A DNA stretch of 64,000 nt from Sphingomonadaceae bacterium (GCA_030147805.1 JASBUR010000021.1:58936-122935); one strand, 5' to 3'. Counted from the stretch's first letter, positions 55,760 to 64,000 are shown. The notes: generated by a model not told the origin, from the sequence alone. Numbers and translations: made by a program.

Positions 55760-57032
55760 CCAGCGGCCAGGCCGCGAAGGTGACGCCGATCAGCGCCGCG
55801 CCGAAGACCAGCGCCTGGCGCCCCGCCTCGGCCGCGACCCACAGGCAGAAGACCAGCGCCGCGCCCGCGACGACGCGCGCCAGCCGGCGGCGGTTGGCGG
55901 GCATCGCGCCGCTCATCCGCAGCAGCGACAGGCAGCAATAGACATAGACCATCAGCGACAGCATCACCGCGAGGTTGATCATCAGCGCGAACTGCTGGCC
56001 GAGCGTCGGCGACGCCGTCGCCAGCACGACGACCGTCATCAGCCCCGCCATCGCCAGCAGCGCTCGCGCCGAGGTGCCGCGCGCCGACCGCCGCGCCAGC
56101 CAGCGCGGCAGATAGCCCGCCGCCGCCGTCCAGCGCGTCGTCTCGGCGGTGACCAGCACCCAGCCGTTGAGCGTGCCGAGCGCCTTGGCGATGGCGCAGA
56201 TCGCCACCAGCGCCGCGGCGACCGGCCCGACGATGCGCACCACCGCATCGGCGAAGGGCGCGGTCGAGGTCGCCATGCGGTCGGCGGGCAGCAGCCCCAT
56301 GATCGCGGCGAAGGCGGCGATATAGACCAGCGCCGCCAGCCCGACGCCGCCGACCGTCGCCAGCGGCACGTTGCGCGCCGGATTGCGCACCACCGCGGCG
56401 GCGACGCTGGCGCTTTCGAGGCCGAGGAACGCCCAGAACACCATCGCCACCGAGGCGCGGACGGCGTCGACCGGCGCCGCGCCGCCGACGTTCCACCCGG
56501 CCGCGAACAGCGCGGGATCGAACCACAGCCAGCCGAAGGCGCCGACCGCGACGATCGGCACCAGCCCGACCACCAAGGTCAGTCCGTCGAAGCGCCCGGC
56601 GAAGCGCACGCCGACGATGTTGATGAGCGTCGCGATCCAGATCATCGCCGCGGTCGCCGTGGCGCCGGCCCAGGTCTCGCGCAGCACGGGCAGGAAGAAG
56701 GCGAGATAGCCGGTGACGGCGACCGCGACCGCGATGTCGCCGATCCAGCAGGTCAGCCAGTAGAAGTGCGCCGTCTGGAAGCCGAAGACCTTGCCGAGCC
56801 GGTCGCCGACCAGCGTCGCGAGCCCGTCGGTCCCAGGCCGCAGCACCGCCAGCCAGCCGAACACCGCCGCGAGCAGCAGCGCCCCGACCGCCGCCACCGC
56901 CCAGCCGCCGAGGCTGATCCCGCCGATCAGCGCCAGCGCGGCGGGCAGCAGATAGATGCCCGACCCGATCATGTTGCCCGCGACGAGCATCGTCGCCAGC
57001 CCGAGGCCGAGCTTGTTGTCACTGTCCCCCAT
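55728..57032 (-). CDS. APC-superfamily amino acid permease
   Basis: A 434-residue transporter with about twelve helices, similar to AdiC/CadB-type antiporters. GLATMLVAGNMIGSGIYLLPAAL near residue 10 is the substrate-binding helix-1 motif, and WAFLGLESASVAAAVVRNPARNVPLAT near 205 is the helix-6 motif. An amino acid or polyamine substrate is expected. No decarboxylase gene is adjacent. Confidence 0.88.
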   Translation of the reverse strand: MGDSDNKLGLGLATMLVAGNMIGSGIYLLPAALALIGGISLGGWAVAAVGALLLAAVFGWLAVLRPGTDGLATLVGDRLGKVFGFQTAHFYWLTCWIGDIAVAVAVTGYLAFFLPVLRETWAGATATAAMIWIATLINIVGVRFAGRFDGLTLVVGLVPIVAVGAFGWLWFDPALFAAGWNVGGAAPVDAVRASVAMVFWAFLGLESASVAAAVVRNPARNVPLATVGGVGLAALVYIAAFAAIMGLLPADRMATSTAPFADAVVRIVGPVAAALVAICAIAKALGTLNGWVLVTAETTRWTAAAGYLPRWLARRSARGTSARALLAMAGLMTVVVLATASPTLGQQFALMINLAVMLSLMVYVYCCLSLLRMSGAMPANRRRLARVVAGAALVFCLWVAAEAGRQALVFGAALIGVTFAAWPLVRRGARGNRE

Positions 57033-57108
57033 CCGGCGAAACTGGCGCAGTGCGGGGGCGAAGGCAAATTGGTGGGCGTCGCCCGTCCTGCCGGCATGGC
57101 CCTCGAGA

Positions 57109-57750
57109 TCAGGTGAACGAGCAATAGTAGTATTCGGCGCGCAGGTGACGGCAGCTCACAATGTCCCCGCGAAACAGCTCGGTTACTTCCGCATCGGCGT
57201 AGAATTTTCCAGCGGCGTCCCACCCACGCGCCTGCATGACCTTGCCTGTCGGATCGAAAACGATGCCGCTCCAGTTGTCGAGGAAGCCGGGATTGCTTTC
57301 GAAAACGACGCGGATCGGTGGCCCTTGATCGACGATATAGGGGATGAAGCCATCGCGGGAGGAAGCGTATCCCTCCGCTGGCCCAGGTGCGTTTTGCGCT
57401 TCCGCCACGATGCCATCGAGCCAGCTCCGGCCGACCGTAACGATGGTCCAGATGTGCAGCTGGTTGCCGAGTTTGAGCGTAGGAATCGACAGTAATAGCG
57501 CCCCGACGAGGATCGCCGGCACGCCCAAGCCCGCCGCCAAGGATCGCCGCCAGTCGGATCGAAGCAACCAAGCGCGAGCAATCCCAGCGCTGATTAGAAA
57601 TACAGACCCGCACGCATAGATGGGGAGCATGATGAGGATCGAGAAGAACTGAATAGTCGAGCCGGGCAAGCCCGGGATGAGCGATGTGACGAACAGGAGG
57701 ATGAGCAGCAAGCCACCCAGGATGGAAGTGTTCCGGATCAAGTCGGCCAC
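57109..57750 (-). CDS. Membrane protein of unknown function
   Basis: A 213-residue protein with three hydrophobic helices in the first 90 residues (around 8-28, 36-57, 70-92) followed by a soluble domain with GRSWLDGIVAEAQNAP and a C-terminal RGDIVSCRHLRAEYYYCSF. No family is recognised. The gene is A/T-richer than its neighbours, hinting at separate origin. Six bases separate it from the next membrane-protein gene upstream. Confidence 0.6.
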   Translation of the reverse strand: MADLIRNTSILGGLLLILLFVTSLIPGLPGSTIQFFSILIMLPIYACGSVFLISAGIARAWLLRSDWRRSLAAGLGVPAILVGALLLSIPTLKLGNQLHIWTIVTVGRSWLDGIVAEAQNAPGPAEGYASSRDGFIPYIVDQGPPIRVVFESNPGFLDNWSGIVFDPTGKVMQARGWDAAGKFYADAEVTELFRGDIVSCRHLRAEYYYCSFT

Positions 57751-57756
57751 GACCCC

Positions 57757-58329
57757 CTATGCCTCGGTCGGCGAAACTGGGGAAGCGACATCTGCCTTGC
57801 GGAACAGCGCCGCCGACGTCAGCCACAGCAGGGTGAACAGCGTCGTGCCCAGCACCGCCTCGTAGAGCCAGTCGCGTCCCGGCACCGCGAAGTCGATGGC
57901 GATGGCGGCGATACCGACCGCCAGTTGCGCTGCGGCGGTGGCGAACAGCGCGCGCGCCATGCCGGCGGGGCGGAACCCTGCCCGCGCCGCGCCGAGGACG
58001 GCGATGAGGATGACCGCGGCGAACACCAGATTCTCCGGATTGTCCTCGTCGCCGAGGAAGCCGACCGCGCCGTTGACCCAGACGAGACCCACCGCCGTCA
58101 GCACCGCCACCGCGACGCCGCCGCGATAAGCGAGGCTGGGCGACAGCCGAGCGCCGAGCTCGATCACGATCCCGGCGCCGCCGAGGACCGCACCGGCGAA
58201 GATGAAGTCGGCCAGCGACCAGGGGAATCCCGCGATCAGGGGGATCAGCAGCAGGGCAACGAGGCTTCCCCAGCCGATCGGCCGCCACGGGAAACCGCGT
58301 CCGCCCCGATTTTCCGAATTTCTCGCCAT
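57757..58329 (-). CDS. Polytopic membrane protein, unrecognised
   Basis: A 190-residue protein with about five hydrophobic helices (WGSLVALLLIPLIAG at 20-35 and others) and a basic N-terminus (MARNSENRGGRGFPWRP). It is divergent from a CadC-like regulator gene 88 bases away, so that regulator is a candidate controller. The longer upstream frame overlaps the regulator and is rejected. Confidence 0.65.
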   Translation of the reverse strand: MARNSENRGGRGFPWRPIGWGSLVALLLIPLIAGFPWSLADFIFAGAVLGGAGIVIELGARLSPSLAYRGGVAVAVLTAVGLVWVNGAVGFLGDEDNPENLVFAAVILIAVLGAARAGFRPAGMARALFATAAAQLAVGIAAIAIDFAVPGRDWLYEAVLGTTLFTLLWLTSAALFRKADVASPVSPTEA

Positions 58330-58417
58330 TGCCTTGCCTCCACCGATGAATGAGGCTCCGATGCTGGCGCCGGCGGCGGGTAAGCGGCATGAGCAGTTTC
58401 TGAGGTTTCGCTGAAAA

Positions 58418-59521
58418 ATGGCATCCGGCAGCTTTCGCTTCGACGCTTTCCAGCTCGATCCCGCCGACCGCCAGCTGACGCGCGACTGTGCGCCCGTCGA
58501 GCTCAACGCCCGCTACCTCGATGCGCTGATGCTGCTGGTGCGCGAGCGCGGGCAGCTGGTCACCAAGGATCGCTTCCTCGCCGAGGTGTGGCGCGGCGTT
58601 CCCGTCACCGACGAAGCGCTGACGCAGTGCATCGCGATGCTGCGCCGCCAGCTCGGCGACAGCGCCGCCAACCCGCGCTTCATCGAAACCGTGCCCAAGC
58701 ATGGCTACCGCTTCATCGCCGCGGTGACTGCCGATGCCGACGGCGAGGCTGGCGCGGCAGCCCTGGCGGCCACGCCCTGGCGCGAGCTCTTCGCCATGGC
58801 CGGCGCCGGCACCGCGGGAGCCGCGGTCGCCGGCATTCTCGGTGGCCTCTTCTACGGCCTCGCAGGCGCGGCGCAGCCGGGGGTGGGCGCGATCTCGGTG
58901 ATGCTGGTGCTCGCCTGCCTGACCTTGGTGATCGCCTTGCTCGGCGGCGCTGGCGTGGCCCTGGGCATCGCGGCAGCGGAGCTCATCGGGCGCCGCCGCT
59001 GCTATGCGCTTGTGCTCGGCGGCAGCGGCGGCGGGCTCGTCGTCGGCGCGGCGGTCAAGCTGCTCGGGCTCGACGCCTTCAACCTGCTGTTCGGCCGGTC
59101 GCCGGGCGATATCACCGGTGGCGTCGAAGGCGCGCTGCTCGGCGGCGCGATCGGCCTCGGCGCGTGGCTCGGCCAGCGGGGGCGGCGCACGCCATCGACC
59201 GCGCGCGCGATGCTGGCCACGGCGGTGACCGCCGGCGCCGCCGGCATGCTCATCGCCGGCCTCGGCGGACAGTTGCTCGGGGGCAGCCTCGACCTGCTGG
59301 CGCGCAGCTTTCCCGGCTCGCGGCTGCGGCTCGACCAGATTGGCGCGCTGTTCGGCGAGGCCGGTTTCGGCCCGGTCAGCCGGATGGTGACCGGCGGGCT
59401 CGAGGGCGCGCTGTTCGGCGCCTGCCTCGTCGGGGCGATGGTCGCCGTGCGGCATCGCCTCGGCCGCGCCGAACCGGCGCCCGAGCCTTCGCCCCGCGCG
59501 AAAGCTGCTATCCCCAATTAG
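58418..59521 (+). CDS. CadC-like winged-helix membrane regulator
   Basis: A 367-residue protein: OmpR/PhoB-type winged helix (1-105; LTRDCAPVELNARYLDALMLLVRERGQLVTKDRFLAEVW and FIETVPKHGYRFIA) followed by a Gly/Ala/Leu-rich domain with six or more hydrophobic segments (about 125-345). This is unlike CadC or ToxR, which have a single helix and a periplasmic domain. The repeated GALxGGxIGLG-type segments (EGALLGGAIGLGAWLG, GGLEGALFGACLVG) suggest packed membrane helices. Likely a one-component membrane sensor. Confidence 0.82.
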   Translation: MASGSFRFDAFQLDPADRQLTRDCAPVELNARYLDALMLLVRERGQLVTKDRFLAEVWRGVPVTDEALTQCIAMLRRQLGDSAANPRFIETVPKHGYRFIAAVTADADGEAGAAALAATPWRELFAMAGAGTAGAAVAGILGGLFYGLAGAAQPGVGAISVMLVLACLTLVIALLGGAGVALGIAAAELIGRRRCYALVLGGSGGGLVVGAAVKLLGLDAFNLLFGRSPGDITGGVEGALLGGAIGLGAWLGQRGRRTPSTARAMLATAVTAGAAGMLIAGLGGQLLGGSLDLLARSFPGSRLRLDQIGALFGEAGFGPVSRMVTGGLEGALFGACLVGAMVAVRHRLGRAEPAPEPSPRAKAAIPN

Positions 59522-59604
59522 CAGCGGTCGCGCGTTCTCGCCGAACCGCCGCCTCGCTTACCATGGCGACAGGCCGGGCCAACCGGCAGGGGAGGAGAAA
59601 CGCC

Positions 59605-60405
59605 ATGCCGATCGCCAAGCTGAAGGACGTCGACCTCTATTATGAGGTGGAGGGCGAAACCGGGCCCTGGATCGTCTTCGCGCATGGCGGCGGCGACAAT
59701 CATCTCGCCTGGTGGAAGCAGGTCGGCGCGCTCAAGGACCGCTATCGCTGCGTCGCCTATGACGCGCGCTGGCACGGCCGCAGCAGCCAGGGCAGCGTGC
59801 TGCGCGAGGCCGACGAGACCGCCGCCGCCGACCTGCTCGGGCTGATGGACCATCTGAAGATCGACCGGGCGTTCCTCAACGGCCATTCGATGGGCGGCCT
59901 CGCCGCATCGGGCGTCGCGCTCGCGCACCCTGAGCGCGTGCAGGGGCTGATCATGACCTGCACGACCTTCGGCTTCCAGACCGCGGCGATGTCGCGCTGG
60001 GCGGCCGAGATGATCGAGAAGATCCCCAAGGGCTTCCACGTGCTCGACCACAGCTTCGCGCCCGATTTCGAGCACCGCGAGCCCGAGCTCGCCTATCTCC
60101 ACACCGCGCTGCGCCGTCTCAACCCGCCGCGTCCGGTGCCGCGCGAATCGCGCAACTATCTCGCCGCCTACGAACGGATGCGCGACCGCCCGCCCGAGAG
60201 CTATGCCGATTTCGCCGTCCCGGCGCTGTTCATCCTCGCCGAACAGGACGGGCTGCAGCTGCCCTGGCTGGTCGAGGCGACGGCGAAGGCGGTGGCCGGC
60301 GCCGAACTGGCGCGCGTCGCCGGCTCGGGACACAATGTCCACATCGAGCGGCCGGAGGAATATCTGGCGATCCTGACGCGGTTTCTGGTGACGCATCGTG
60401 GCTGA
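59605..60405 (+). CDS. Alpha/beta hydrolase
   Basis: A 266-residue alpha/beta-fold hydrolase. The oxyanion segment FAHGGGDNHLAWW is near residue 26, DARWHGRSS near 53, the nucleophile Ser in NGHSMGGLA near 95, the Asp in ILAEQDGLQLP near 215 and the catalytic His in AGSGHNVHIERPEE near 245. Substrate unknown. GGGGAGGAGA lies before the ATG. Confidence 0.9.
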   Translation: MPIAKLKDVDLYYEVEGETGPWIVFAHGGGDNHLAWWKQVGALKDRYRCVAYDARWHGRSSQGSVLREADETAAADLLGLMDHLKIDRAFLNGHSMGGLAASGVALAHPERVQGLIMTCTTFGFQTAAMSRWAAEMIEKIPKGFHVLDHSFAPDFEHREPELAYLHTALRRLNPPRPVPRESRNYLAAYERMRDRPPESYADFAVPALFILAEQDGLQLPWLVEATAKAVAGAELARVAGSGHNVHIERPEEYLAILTRFLVTHRG

Positions 60406-60571
60406 GCGGCGCGCCGGCATCCGCCCGATCGCGCTGAGCCGCCGCGATGCGACCTTACTGTTGCTGGTCGCCAGCGCCGCGGCGGCACTGCCGCCCGGCG
60501 CCATCGCCCGACACCGCCCGCCGGACGACGCAGCGCTGCGCGCGGCCGCCGAATTCGCGATGAGCTTCTGA
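60398..60571 (+). CDS. Possible small protein, unrecognised
   Basis: A 57-codon frame from a GTG overlapping the end of the hydrolase gene by 8 bases. It has a basic start (AERRAGIRPIALSRRD), a hydrophobic run (TLLLLVASAAAAL) and a polar end. This looks like a signal or membrane helix, and third positions are strongly G/C. No family is recognised. It could be translated by coupling to the hydrolase gene. Confidence 0.4.
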   Translation: MAERRAGIRPIALSRRDATLLLLVASAAAALPPGAIARHRPPDDAALRAAAEFAMSF

Positions 60572-60588
60572 GCGCAGGCGGCGCCGAC

Positions 60589-61567
60589 TCACGCCCCTGC
60601 TGCTCGCACTGCAACAATGCCTGCGGTCCGCGCGCGCACCTCGGGCGTCGCGACGGTGGTCGCCACCGCCTCGTAGCCGGGCGCGCCGGGCCAGGGCGAC
60701 ACCCAGAGCGGCGGGCTGTGGTTGGCCGGGCAGAGCAGAATCGCCTCGCCATCGCCGATGGCGCCGAGGTCGAGGATCGACGACGAACGCGTCATGAGAA
60801 GCAGCGCCCGCCTGGCGAGCGGCTGCCCCCCGCAGCCAAGCCATCAGCGCGACCTGCGTCGGCGGGTCGAGCCCCGCTTCGACCATGTCGACGACCAGCA
60901 CATCGCCGTCGCGGCCGACGAGCGCTACCAGCAGCGCGGTGAGCGCCGGCGACCGCTGCGCGCCGCGGGTGACGAGGGCGGCGAGTGCCGTATCGACGCG
61001 CTGTTGCAGCGCGCGATCGTCGGCCAGCCGCGCCGCCGCCGCGCCTTCGGCCAGCCGGTCGAGCCCGATGAACGCCCCGCCCGGCGCCACCTCGGCGATG
61101 CGCTGCGCCAGCCGCGTCTTGCCGCTGCCGAGCGGCCCGGTGAGATAGGTGGTCGGCGCCATGCCGCGCAGCTCGAAGCGCTCGCCGCCCCACGGCCAGG
61201 GCAGGTCGAACGACACCGTCGGCGCGGCGCTTCCCGGCGTGCGGAGGCGTCGCACCGCGTCGAGCGTCCCGGCGAGCGCTCGCGCCTGCCGCTGAAGGCG
61301 CGCCTCATACCCAGCGAGGCGCGCGGCGAGGTCGCCGCCGTCGGCAGCGAGCAGGCGCGCCACCTCGGCCAGGTCGAGTCCGAGCGCACGCAACCGCACC
61401 ACCTCGGCGGCGCGCGCCATGTCCGCCGGACCGTAGACGCGCCAGCCCGCCGCGGTCCGGCCGGGCGCGATGAGGCGATGCTGCTCGTAGATCCGCAGCG
61501 CCTTTGCCGAAACGCCGAGCCGGGCGGCGGCCTGCGAGGCGATGAGAAAGCGGGCAGATCGGCGCAT
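60589..61567 (-). pseudogene. MerR regulator fused to P-loop ATPase, frameshifted
   Basis: The N-terminus is a MerR HTH (ASQAAARLGVSAKALRIYEQHRLIAPGRTAAGWRVY, residues 10-45) with a coiled coil to about 105. An ATPase-like domain follows: P-loop TGPLGSGKT at 143-151 and a Walker-B-like VLVVDMVEAGLD near 224-234. Near residue 247 the frame breaks. Removing one base from the C6 run at 60826-60831 joins it to MTRSSSILDLGAIGDGEAIL, which ends at 60589, giving 325 codons. The region 60455-60588 in the unshifted frame is not coding. It may be a sequencing slip, a phase-variable tract or a decayed gene. Confidence 0.7.
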
Positions 61568-61570
61568 CGG

Positions 61571-62461
61571 TCACCTCGAACGGTCGCGGGACCTCCGTAT
61601 CGGGCCGGCCCCGGGGGACGGGTCAAGCCCGTCGCCGCGCCGGTCGCGCAGCGCCCGCTTCACCTCCCGAGCACGCGAGCGCGCGAGCGGAACGCGCTCG
61701 CCGTCGACCAGCCTCAGGACGAGGTCGCGCCCCTGCCGGTCGATCCGGTCGATCTCCGACAGCGCGACCCACCAGGAGCGATGCGGCTGGACGCCTTCGG
61801 CGTCGGGCAGGCGGCGCAGCGCATCGCCCAGCCGGCCGCGAACCAGCTGCCGGCCCTGCGATGTCCAGAGTTCGAGATAATGGTCGGCGGCGCGCAGGCG
61901 CAGGATGCGCGCGACCGGCCAGCCGTCCGGGCTGGCCGCCGGCGGCGCGGCCGGCCGCGGTTCCGGCACCGCGCGCGGCGGCGCCGGTCGTTCGGCCGCG
62001 GCACCGGCGGACCAGCGCAGCGCCAGCACGAATCCGCTGACCGGTACGACGAACGGGAAGAGGAACAGCGCGAACTCGGGCAGCGGATCGGGCGCATAGG
62101 GGAGCACCGGCGTCGATTTCAGCAGGTGGAGCTCGATCGTCATCAGCCCGAGCGTCGCGAGCACCGCCGCCGCCGCCGCGGTCGCCAATGCGGGGAGCGA
62201 GTCGCGCGCCGCGCGCCGCGCGATGTCGGCGAGAAGCGAGGCCTGGCCAACCAGCAGCACCGAGATGACACCGAACATCAGCAGCCGGCGTCCGAGGGAC
62301 AGGTCGTCGCTGTCGAAGGCGCCGCTGGCGACCAGCACGAGCGCCAGTGCGGCAATCCCGAAGCCGTGGAGCGCCAGCGGCGCACGCCCCGCCAGCCACC
62401 GCGGCTTCGCCGGCAGCATCCCGCCGCGGCGCGGACCGATCGCGACAAAGTCGGACATCAT
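61571..62461 (-). CDS. LytTR-domain membrane regulator
   Basis: A 296-residue protein with four predicted helices in residues 25-150 and a LytTR DNA-binding domain at about 185-280. The latter shows ILRLRAADHYLELWTSQGRQLVRGRLGDALRRLP, HRSWWVALSEIDRI and LRLVDGERVPLARSRAREVKRAL. A Pro/Ala linker (residues 155-175) separates them. It ends 3 bases before the MerR-ATPase gene, so the two are probably one operon. Likely a membrane-bound transcription factor. Confidence 0.88.
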   Translation of the reverse strand: MMSDFVAIGPRRGGMLPAKPRWLAGRAPLALHGFGIAALALVLVASGAFDSDDLSLGRRLLMFGVISVLLVGQASLLADIARRAARDSLPALATAAAAAVLATLGLMTIELHLLKSTPVLPYAPDPLPEFALFLFPFVVPVSGFVLALRWSAGAAAERPAPPRAVPEPRPAAPPAASPDGWPVARILRLRAADHYLELWTSQGRQLVRGRLGDALRRLPDAEGVQPHRSWWVALSEIDRIDRQGRDLVLRLVDGERVPLARSRAREVKRALRDRRGDGLDPSPGAGPIRRSRDRSR

Positions 62462-62544
62462 ACGAATTTCGCCTTCTTCGCCGTCGACGCCGGCGCCAGC
62501 CTAGCGGCGCCTTCCCCTGATCACCAGACGACAGGACCGTCGCC

Positions 62545-63495
62545 ATGCCCAAGCCGAGGCTGCACGCCCTCATGCTTCTCTGTCTCTTTCTCGCACCGGC
62601 CGGCCTCGCGCCCCGACCGGCCGCCGCCCGGAGCGCGGCGGGCGCGACATCGCCGATGCCGTCGGCAATTGCCATCGGTGCCAGTTCGTTCGACGCGGCG
62701 CTTCCCGGGGGCGAGACGATAAAGGTCTTCACCTATCGGGCGGCGCGTCACGGCCCTGCGGATCCGATCGTCATCGTCCTGGCCGGGGGAGGGCGCAACG
62801 GCGACGATTATCGCGACGCCTGGCGGCGCGCCGCCGACCGCTTCGGGCTGCTCGTGCTGGCGCCATCGTTCGACGAGGCGCAATTCCCCGGGGCGATCTC
62901 CTACAATCTCGCCGGCATGATCGGCGACCGCGCCGACGTCGCAACGCTGCGCGACGTCTCGCTGACCGCCGTGTCGGGCTGGCTGTTCGCCGACATCGAG
63001 GCGATCTTCGACGCGGCGGTGGCGCGAACGGGGTCGGCGCAGACGCGCTATGATCTGTTCGGCCATTCGGCGGGCGGCCAGATCGTCCACCGGCTGGCGA
63101 TGTTCGCGCCCGAGGCGCGCGTGCGGACGGCGGTCGCCGCCAATTCGGGCTGGTACACCACGCCCGACGCGACCGTTCGCTTCCCCTATGGCCTGGGCGG
63201 CGTCGCGCTGCCCGCCGGCCAGCTCGATCGGGCCTTCGCGCGCCGGCTGGTGTTGCTGCTCGGCGAGCTCGACAATGAACAGGAGACGCGCGGCCATCTG
63301 CGCGAGACCCCGGAAGCCGACGCGCAGGGACCGCATCGCCTGGCGCGCGGCCAGCATTTCCACGCGGTCGCCGAACGCGAACGGGCGCGCCGCGGCGTCG
63401 CATCGGTGTGGGAGGTGAAGCTGGTGCCGGCCGTCGGCCATGACTATCGCAAGATGGCAGACGCCGCCGCCGACTATCTCTATGGCCGGCGCTGA
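62545..63495 (+). CDS. Exported alpha/beta hydrolase
   Basis: A 316-residue protein with a signal peptide (about 1-28, core LHALMLLCLFLAPAGLA) and an alpha/beta-hydrolase domain. IVIVLAGGGRNGDDYRDAW is near residue 75, the nucleophile Ser in LFGHSAGGQIVHRLA near 175, Asp candidates in LLGELDNEQET near 242 and the catalytic His in VPAVGHDYRKMA near 297. It resembles secreted poly(3-hydroxybutyrate)-depolymerase/esterase-like proteins. Substrate unknown. Confidence 0.85.
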   Translation: MPKPRLHALMLLCLFLAPAGLAPRPAAARSAAGATSPMPSAIAIGASSFDAALPGGETIKVFTYRAARHGPADPIVIVLAGGGRNGDDYRDAWRRAADRFGLLVLAPSFDEAQFPGAISYNLAGMIGDRADVATLRDVSLTAVSGWLFADIEAIFDAAVARTGSAQTRYDLFGHSAGGQIVHRLAMFAPEARVRTAVAANSGWYTTPDATVRFPYGLGGVALPAGQLDRAFARRLVLLLGELDNEQETRGHLRETPEADAQGPHRLARGQHFHAVAERERARRGVASVWEVKLVPAVGHDYRKMADAAADYLYGRR

Positions 63496-63500
63496 TCGCG

Positions 63501-63839
63501 CTAGCGGAGCTTGTCCGCGAACATGAATGCCACCGCGCCGACGAGGCAGGCGAACGCCGCCGCGTGGTTCCACTTCAGCTTCTCGCCGAGCCACACCACC
63601 GCAAACACCGCGAACACCAGCAGCGTGATCACCTCCTGCATCACCTTCAGCTGCCCGACGGTGAAGCCGCTGGCGAAGCCCAGGCGGTTGGCGGGGACGG
63701 CGAGGCAATATTCGACCGCGGCGATGAGCCACGACACGAGGATGACCTTCCACAGCGGCGCGTCGGGGAATTTGAGGTGGCCGTACCAGGCGATGGTCAT
63801 GAACAAATTGGAGGCGACGAGCAGGGCGATGGTCGGCAT
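63501..63839 (-). CDS. DUF486/DMT-family small membrane protein
   Basis: A 112-residue protein with four predicted helices, matching the DUF486 family: FMTIAWYGHLKF near residue 13, LVSWLIAAVEYCLAVPANRLG near 35 and GQLKVMQEVITLLVFAVF near 62. Related to drug/metabolite transporters, possibly a dimer. Substrate unknown. Confidence 0.9.
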   Translation of the reverse strand: MPTIALLVASNLFMTIAWYGHLKFPDAPLWKVILVSWLIAAVEYCLAVPANRLGFASGFTVGQLKVMQEVITLLVFAVFAVVWLGEKLKWNHAAAFACLVGAVAFMFADKLR

Positions 63840-63926
63840 GGAAGGCTCCGGTTGACGCGCGCCATCCTGCCGATGCGGCGCGCTGGCGTCTCGCGTTTCG
63901 TGGCGAAACCGCTATAGGGCGCGGCC

Positions 63927-64000
63927 ATGGCCACCACTTCCGCCGCCGCCCGCCCGGACCGGCGCACCTTCGCGATCATCTCGCACCCCGACGCCGGCAA
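63927..64000 (+). CDS. prfC: Peptide chain release factor 3, N-terminal fragment
   Basis: Only the first 24 codons are in the window. After a short leader (MATTSAAARPD) the sequence RRTFAIISHPDAGK is the start of the RF3 GTPase domain, with the beginning of its P-loop. RF3 recycles RF1/RF2 at termination. Truncated by the window edge. Confidence 0.85.
   Translation, partial: MATTSAAARPDRRTFAIISHPDAG

Noticed and set aside
56969..59455. 828-codon minus-strand frame
   Set aside because: It crosses the genes at 57109 and 57757 and the plus-strand CadC-like gene in a different frame, with no recognisable domain.

Overview
The window is chromosomal DNA of a high-GC alphaproteobacterium, most likely a sphingomonad (Sphingomonas or a near relative). 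That assignment is an inference. It rests on the split ATP synthase operon (atpHAGDC with no F0 genes beside it), on sulfur assimilation in the order cobA-DUF2849-nitrite/sulfite reductase-DUF934-cysH-cysG, on the cspA/rhlE pair, and on dispersed intergenic palindromes of a kind common in sphingomonads. No tRNA, rRNA, CRISPR array, insertion sequence, integrase or phage structural gene was found.

Layout. 1-2.3 kb: end of a dicarboxylate/glutamate-type symporter, an arginase-family hydrolase and a small DUF6265-like protein. 2.4-7.4 kb: atpHAGDC on the minus strand. 7.4-12.2 kb: a visibly A/T-richer accessory island with an OLD-family ATPase/TOPRIM nuclease and a UvrD-like helicase (a Gabija-type anti-phage pair), followed by an unrecognised, frameshifted third gene. 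12.2-23.6 kb: phosphatidylserine decarboxylase, an HNH protein, two SDR enzymes, TrhO, a GST, photolyase, RsgA, a cold-shock pair (cspA, rhlE) and an EamA transporter. 23.8-31.8 kb: a galactose/galactonate catabolic cluster (mutarotase, lactonase, IlvD/EDD-type dehydratase, DgoK, DgoA, GH2 glycosidase). 31.9-33.6 kb: a membrane GGDEF/EAL protein. 33.7-38.4 kb: siroheme and sulfite/sulfate reduction. 38.4-42.4 kb: a sterol-desaturase-like enzyme, a membrane AraC regulator and HslVU. 42.5-49.1 kb: a six-gene operon ending in the proteasome-like protease Anbu. 49.1-64 kb: an orphan response regulator, RadC, small membrane and LuxR proteins, a Rieske oxygenase, a phytoene-desaturase-like oxidoreductase, an APC permease, a CadC-like regulator, hydrolases, a frameshifted MerR-ATPase, a LytTR membrane regulator, a DUF486 protein and the start of prfC.

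Genes that appear to work together. The DgoK/DgoA/dehydratase/lactonase/mutarotase/GH2 set can release galactose from a glycoside and carry galactonolactone to pyruvate and glyceraldehyde-3-phosphate, if a galactose dehydrogenase is encoded elsewhere. The cys cluster makes siroheme and uses it to reduce sulfite, with APS/PAPS reductase supplying the sulfite. The 42.5-49.1 kb operon joins a circularly permuted ATP-grasp ligase, an alpha-E protein, a transglutaminase-like peptidase and Anbu, a predicted peptide-synthesis and processing system, with a DUF1800/DUF1501 pair at its head.

The most unusual items are the Gabija-type island with its uncharacterised, probably frameshifted third gene, the Anbu operon with its DUF1800/DUF1501 head, a MerR regulator fused to a P-loop ATPase and broken in a C6 run, and a roughly 110-bp composite palindrome. 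The palindrome occurs three times; one copy has its internal modules swapped and another supplies the Shine-Dalgarno sequence of the gene that follows.
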